From: Phycisphaerales bacterium
Lineage (GTDB): Bacteria; Planctomycetota; Phycisphaerae; Phycisphaerales; UBA1924
NCBI GenBank assembly: GCA_020847535.1
Contig: JADLBU010000058.1
Coordinates: 1-64,000 of the forward strand
DNA length: 64,000 bases
Direction: 5' to 3'
Shown: piece by piece, positions 60,887 to 64,000 of the stretch
Position numbering within the stretch: position 1 is the first letter of the stretch
Layout of the letters: the number at the start of each line of letters is the position of its first letter
Position numbers and translations under genes: made by a program
Notes under the pieces: model-generated
What the model saw: the letters and a program-made list of their open reading frames with translations, nothing else
Told to the model about the DNA's origin: nothing
Databases searched by the model: none

Positions 60887-61335
60887 GCCGTGGGTCCCTC
60901 CGATGAGCGGGGCTCCGACGAGAGGAACGTGAGCTGCATGGGTGCGAACGCCGCCAGGACCTCGTCGATGAGATCTCCGTCGCGGCTGGCGGGGAAGTCG
61001 GCGGGGATACGCGCGGCGACACGGCGGGCCTCACGGCGGGCGACACGCTCGGCCTCGGAACCGATGGACAGGTCCATGCCCTGCTCGGCGCCGATCGCCA
61101 TGCGCTCGATGTACACCTCGACTGCGGCGCTATCCCAGAGTTGAGCCTCGTCCGGGAGTGGGTACGGAGCGGTTTCAGCATCCTCCTGGCGCGCACAACG
61201 CGCAGAACGCGCACAACCTTCACTGACGCTGACTTCCGGAGGAGTATGAGGAGGTTCTGCGCGTTGTGCGCGTTCTGCGCGCTGGGGGGATTTCGCGAGA
61301 AGCCACCGCCGCAGGTCGTCAGGGAACGGGGTCAC
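60883..61335 (-). CDS. Small protein of the integrated element
   Basis: A 150-residue cytoplasmic protein with an Ala/Arg-rich repeat segment (AERAQRAEPPH, CARSARCARQE) coded by 9-bp repeats, then an acidic/helical C-terminal region (DSAAVEVYIERMAIGAEQGM to RDGDLIDEVLAAFAPMQL). No family recognised. The start is GTG at 61335 with GGAGG about 6 nt upstream; it overlaps the stop of the primase-like gene by 4 bp (GTGA). Its stop overlaps the next ATG. Confidence 0.6.
   Translation of the reverse strand: MTPFPDDLRRWLLAKSPQRAERAQRAEPPHTPPEVSVSEGCARSARCARQEDAETAPYPLPDEAQLWDSAAVEVYIERMAIGAEQGMDLSIGSEAERVARREARRVAARIPADFPASRDGDLIDEVLAAFAPMQLTFLSSEPRSSEGPTA
61191..61217 (+). repeat. Iteron-like block 1: three 9-bp units
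   Basis: Contiguous GCGCACAAC, GCGCAGAAC, GCGCACAAC. One of three such blocks in the element. Confidence 0.85.
61254..61280 (-). repeat. Iteron-like block 2: three 9-bp units, inverted
   Basis: On the minus strand GCGCAGAAC, GCGCACAAC, GCGCAGAAC, contiguous and inverted relative to block 1 with 36 bp between them. Confidence 0.85.
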
Positions 61336-64000
61336 TTGCCACCTCCCCGATCCCACAGGGGGTTGATCGCCCAGCGGTGCGAAGCCGGTCGTCCTCCCTG
61401 TTCGCCGGGCTTGGAAGGAGCCAGCGGGCGGATGTAGCCCAGTTCAGCCAACAACCGGAGCGCACCGTCGATGTCGCGGACCGCCTGGATGTGCCTGCCG
61501 CGTACCGCGGTGAAACAGTCGCGCCGCGAGAACCCCATGTCCGTGGTGGGAATGCGCTCGAGCCATCGGAGGATGCGGCCCGCGGTGGCCGTGTCCGGAT
61601 CGCAGCCGACGATCCCGGCGGTGAGGGCTTCGTGCTCGATCAGGTAGGGCGCCCACGCCAGAGCCGCCTTCATCGTTACCAGGTTCACCTCGAGCGCAGA
61701 ACCCGCAGAACGCGCAGAACCCCGACCGTGGACCTCGATGCAATGAAGGATGCCGGCGATCCGGAGGATTCCCCCGCACAACTTGGCGCCCCATTCCTTG
61801 CTCTCACAGAGGCTCCCACGTCTCCCAAGCTCCGCCTCGATCTTGCGCTCGAACTCCATGAACAAATCGGCGGCGTCGGGGCTCAGGCGGACGATTCTCG
61901 GTCCGAGAGACAGGTCCAGCGGGATCTCCAGCAGTTTGCGGATGGTGGTGACGTACGCCATCTCCAGGGGCTCAGCGACGGGCGGCATGGCGACCTCGCG
62001 TTCACCGACCTTGGAGTCGGGCAACGCGGGGAAGAACCGGGCGAGCAGGCCCCGCCCGTGGGCTGCGCGGCTCGCGTACATGCCTCGGACGGCATCAGGC
62101 TGAGTGGTCAACGCCACGCTGAGCGCCGGCTTCTCCAAGAACTCCGGGTCGCGGCCCTTGCGATGCACCCGAACGCGGTCTCCGGAATAGCCCTTGAGCC
62201 AGATGCCCATGTTGGGCCTGGCTTTATCGTCGTACCGGCCCATGAGCACATCGAGCGCGTCCGCCTCCGGTGACGCCACGAGGGCTCGCTCGCCATTGGC
62301 CACCAACAGGCTGAGCAGAGCTTCGGAGGTGGCATCGGTGGTAATGAGTGTCGGGGGAGTGATCTCGTTCATTGCTGCCAATTGCTGGGCAAGTTCCTTG
62401 GCGAGCTTCCTGGCTTCGGGGTCGCCCTTGCCCGCCCGCTTGCGAGCCGCCTGACGCTCAGCCTCGACGATCTCGCGTTCTTCGCGCGCGGCAGCGAGGT
62501 CAGGGCCGAGCCGAGCCGCCTCATCACGCTCCCACTCGATGATCGGGTCGGTCAAGCGCCGGAATGTCCCGCTCTTGCGTTCACCGGAGGTGAGCAGGAT
62601 GAGCACCCAGATGACAAGGATCTCGCGCCACCCCTGACGGGCCTCGATCTCGAACTTCTTGGAGATGGCAGCGCCGGCAATCGACATCATGAGCAGAACG
62701 ACCAGGTCCACGGGAACCTGGAGTTCGCGGGCGAGTCCGATAGCAAAGTCCCGCAGCTCCGCAAGAGCCGGAGGAAAGGCAGATTCGATCGGGAACGCGG
62801 GAGCCTGCGGATCGTTGTAGAGGGGAAGCGGGTGTTCCCACTCGGGCGCGGCCTCATAAATCGCGCTGTGGCCGGCCGATTGCGACAGCGTGCGCGGCCC
62901 GGATGATTGGATGAATTGCTTGTAGCCCGGCTCCAACGCCTCACGCACATCAACCCATTGAAAGCCCTCACCCCGATTGTGCAGGTTCTTGAACGCGATC
63001 GCCCCCCCCGACGTGACCATCACGGAGATCTCGGTGCCGTTGGCCTCAACTCCCGTAACCGGGCAGAACGCCAAGTCGAGCATGGTTGAGTCACCCTTGA
63101 TGCGCTCCTTCACGATCTGGACGCCGTGAGATTCGAGATAGCCGCGCACGCCGGCGAGGGTGTGGTCGAAGCGCGCGAACTTGCGGGTCCCCTTCGTTAT
63201 TCCGTTGTCGCGTGCTGGAGTGATCCGAGGTGGCGGCGTGGGTGGACCGCCGAGGGGCTCCAGCAGACCGGGGGTGACCGTGATCATTTCATCCGGAAGC
63301 GACAACAGTTCCGACCGGCGGTGTGGGCGGTCCTCGATGCCCGGCACGCCCCGCAGGTCGTCTCCCTTACGGACCATCGTGCCGGGGATCTTGGTGATGC
63401 GGGCGGGGTTATGGACCGACCTGTCGATCTTGACCTTCTCGTCATCGAACTTCTCCGCCAGCCCTCCGAGGACACGCTGGACAAGACCGTCGTCGTCGCG
63501 TGGAAGATCGATCTGGTAGAGAAGGTGATGCCCGTTTCCGCTCATGACACGGATCGGCGCGGGCCAGCCAAGGTCGGCCAGATATCCCTGCACCGCCTCG
63601 GCCTTGGCCGCCGCGAGAGCCAGTTCCGCGTCGGTCGAGGAGATGTCGGCGGGCCGCACCGGATCGCAGTCGATGAGCAGGTGGCGGCGAACGACGATGT
63701 CAGCGTCGGCGGTGAGAGTCTTGGCCTTTGCCTGCAGGCGGTTAGCCGACCGGGCCAGGAGCGCCGAAGCCACAGGGTTCAGCGTGACGTAGATGCCGGG
63801 GGCGAGCCCGGAGGCATCCAGAGCCACGATCGCCTGTGCGGCCGCGTCGATGGAGTCGTACGTGAAGTAACCCGCTGTGGTAGAACGGAAGTCTGACCCG
63901 GCGCGTTCCTGGCACTTGGGGGCGCGCACCTCGAACACATCGCCCGCGCCGAACATCGCTCGCAGGAATCGCGAAATGTGGTCCAGGCAATGATGGCGAT
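61332..64000 (-). CDS. Primase/helicase-like protein with DUF3987-like domain (5' end outside window)
   Basis: At least 888 residues. The frame is open to the window edge, and the residues before the first internal ATG (LDHISRFLRAMFGAGDVFEVRAP) read as genuine coding, so the true start lies beyond 64000. The N-terminal part resembles RepB/primase-type domains (HLLIDCDPVRP, VMSGNGHHLLYQIDLP, DRSVHNPARITKIPGT). The C-terminal part resembles DUF3987, with a modified P-loop-like LLTSGERKSGTFRR and TTDATSEALLSLL. It probably primes or supports element replication. It overlaps the next gene by 4 bp. Confidence 0.8.
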   Translation of the reverse strand, partial: RHHCLDHISRFLRAMFGAGDVFEVRAPKCQERAGSDFRSTTAGYFTYDSIDAAAQAIVALDASGLAPGIYVTLNPVASALLARSANRLQAKAKTLTADADIVVRRHLLIDCDPVRPADISSTDAELALAAAKAEAVQGYLADLGWPAPIRVMSGNGHHLLYQIDLPRDDDGLVQRVLGGLAEKFDDEKVKIDRSVHNPARITKIPGTMVRKGDDLRGVPGIEDRPHRRSELLSLPDEMITVTPGLLEPLGGPPTPPPRITPARDNGITKGTRKFARFDHTLAGVRGYLESHGVQIVKERIKGDSTMLDLAFCPVTGVEANGTEISVMVTSGGAIAFKNLHNRGEGFQWVDVREALEPGYKQFIQSSGPRTLSQSAGHSAIYEAAPEWEHPLPLYNDPQAPAFPIESAFPPALAELRDFAIGLARELQVPVDLVVLLMMSIAGAAISKKFEIEARQGWREILVIWVLILLTSGERKSGTFRRLTDPIIEWERDEAARLGPDLAAAREEREIVEAERQAARKRAGKGDPEARKLAKELAQQLAAMNEITPPTLITTDATSEALLSLLVANGERALVASPEADALDVLMGRYDDKARPNMGIWLKGYSGDRVRVHRKGRDPEFLEKPALSVALTTQPDAVRGMYASRAAHGRGLLARFFPALPDSKVGEREVAMPPVAEPLEMAYVTTIRKLLEIPLDLSLGPRIVRLSPDAADLFMEFERKIEAELGRRGSLCESKEWGAKLCGGILRIAGILHCIEVHGRGSARSAGSALEVNLVTMKAALAWAPYLIEHEALTAGIVGCDPDTATAGRILRWLERIPTTDMGFSRRDCFTAVRGRHIQAVRDIDGALRLLAELGYIRPLAPSKPGEQGGRPASHRWAINPLWDRGGGK
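61694..61720 (+). repeat. Iteron-like block 3: three 9-bp units
   Basis: Contiguous GCGCAGAAC, CCGCAGAAC, GCGCAGAAC, in the orientation of block 1 and inside the primase/helicase-like gene. Confidence 0.85.

Noticed and set aside
61191..61720. CRISPR array
   Set aside because: The repeats are contiguous 9-mers without spacers, and no cas genes are present.

Overview
The window looks like chromosomal DNA of a high-GC planctomycete, probably of the Phycisphaerae type. The main evidence is the mix of families: an ECF sigma factor overlapping a Ser/Thr kinase with TPR-like repeats, prepilin-like proteins, dockerin-bearing secreted proteins, short C-terminal anchors ending in arginine runs, and a membrane protein with a CxxCGYDLRG zinc ribbon. 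This assignment is inference; no rRNA lies in the window. Three tRNA genes are present: Arg(CCG), Thr(TGT) and initiator Met(CAT).

Layout. 1-6.1 kb: G-rich edge, two small genes, a methylcitrate-type prpB-prpC pair (prpB carries an in-frame palindromic repeat), a three-gene exported/MauE-like cluster, and a divergent prepilin-like gene. 6.2-10.3 kb: S41 protease, MFS protein, tRNA-Arg. 10.4-18.4 kb: an RND tripartite efflux operon (outer-membrane factor, adaptor, pump) followed by a SulP transporter. 18.5-29.3 kb: an apparent aspartate/asparagine energy locus. The operon aspT-aspD-porin-asparaginase is on the minus strand, with a second AspT, a SulP protein and PPK2 beside it. The predicted chain is asparagine to aspartate in the periplasm, aspartate/alanine exchange at the membrane, and aspartate decarboxylation in the cytoplasm.

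29.6-35 kb: tRNA-Thr, kinase plus ECF sigma factor, DinB-like and DUF3052-like genes. 35-37.4 kb and 46.2-47.7 kb hold two diverged copies of one two-gene secreted-protein cassette. Both have a long poly-G run about 53-54 nt before the first gene, and the second gene of the distal copy has lost its 5' half. Between them are ruvA (with a repeat-encoded glycine insert), a CapD-type epimerase/dehydratase, two PilZ-REC-degenerate-HPt paralogues, a Tat-exported beta-propeller, a zinc-ribbon membrane protein and murG. 48.3-54.9 kb: a pseudopilin/secretin cluster ending in a TPR lipoprotein. 54.9-58.6 kb: DNA polymerase III delta', an acyltransferase E2, and an RluA-type pseudouridine synthase.

58.7 kb to the window edge: an integrated element abutting the initiator tRNA gene. 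Its large serine recombinase ends inside the tRNA gene on the opposite strand. Four element genes (primase/helicase-like protein, two small proteins, recombinase) are chained by 4-bp stop/start overlaps. The element also carries nine copies of a 9-bp unit in three blocks of three. The element continues past the window end.
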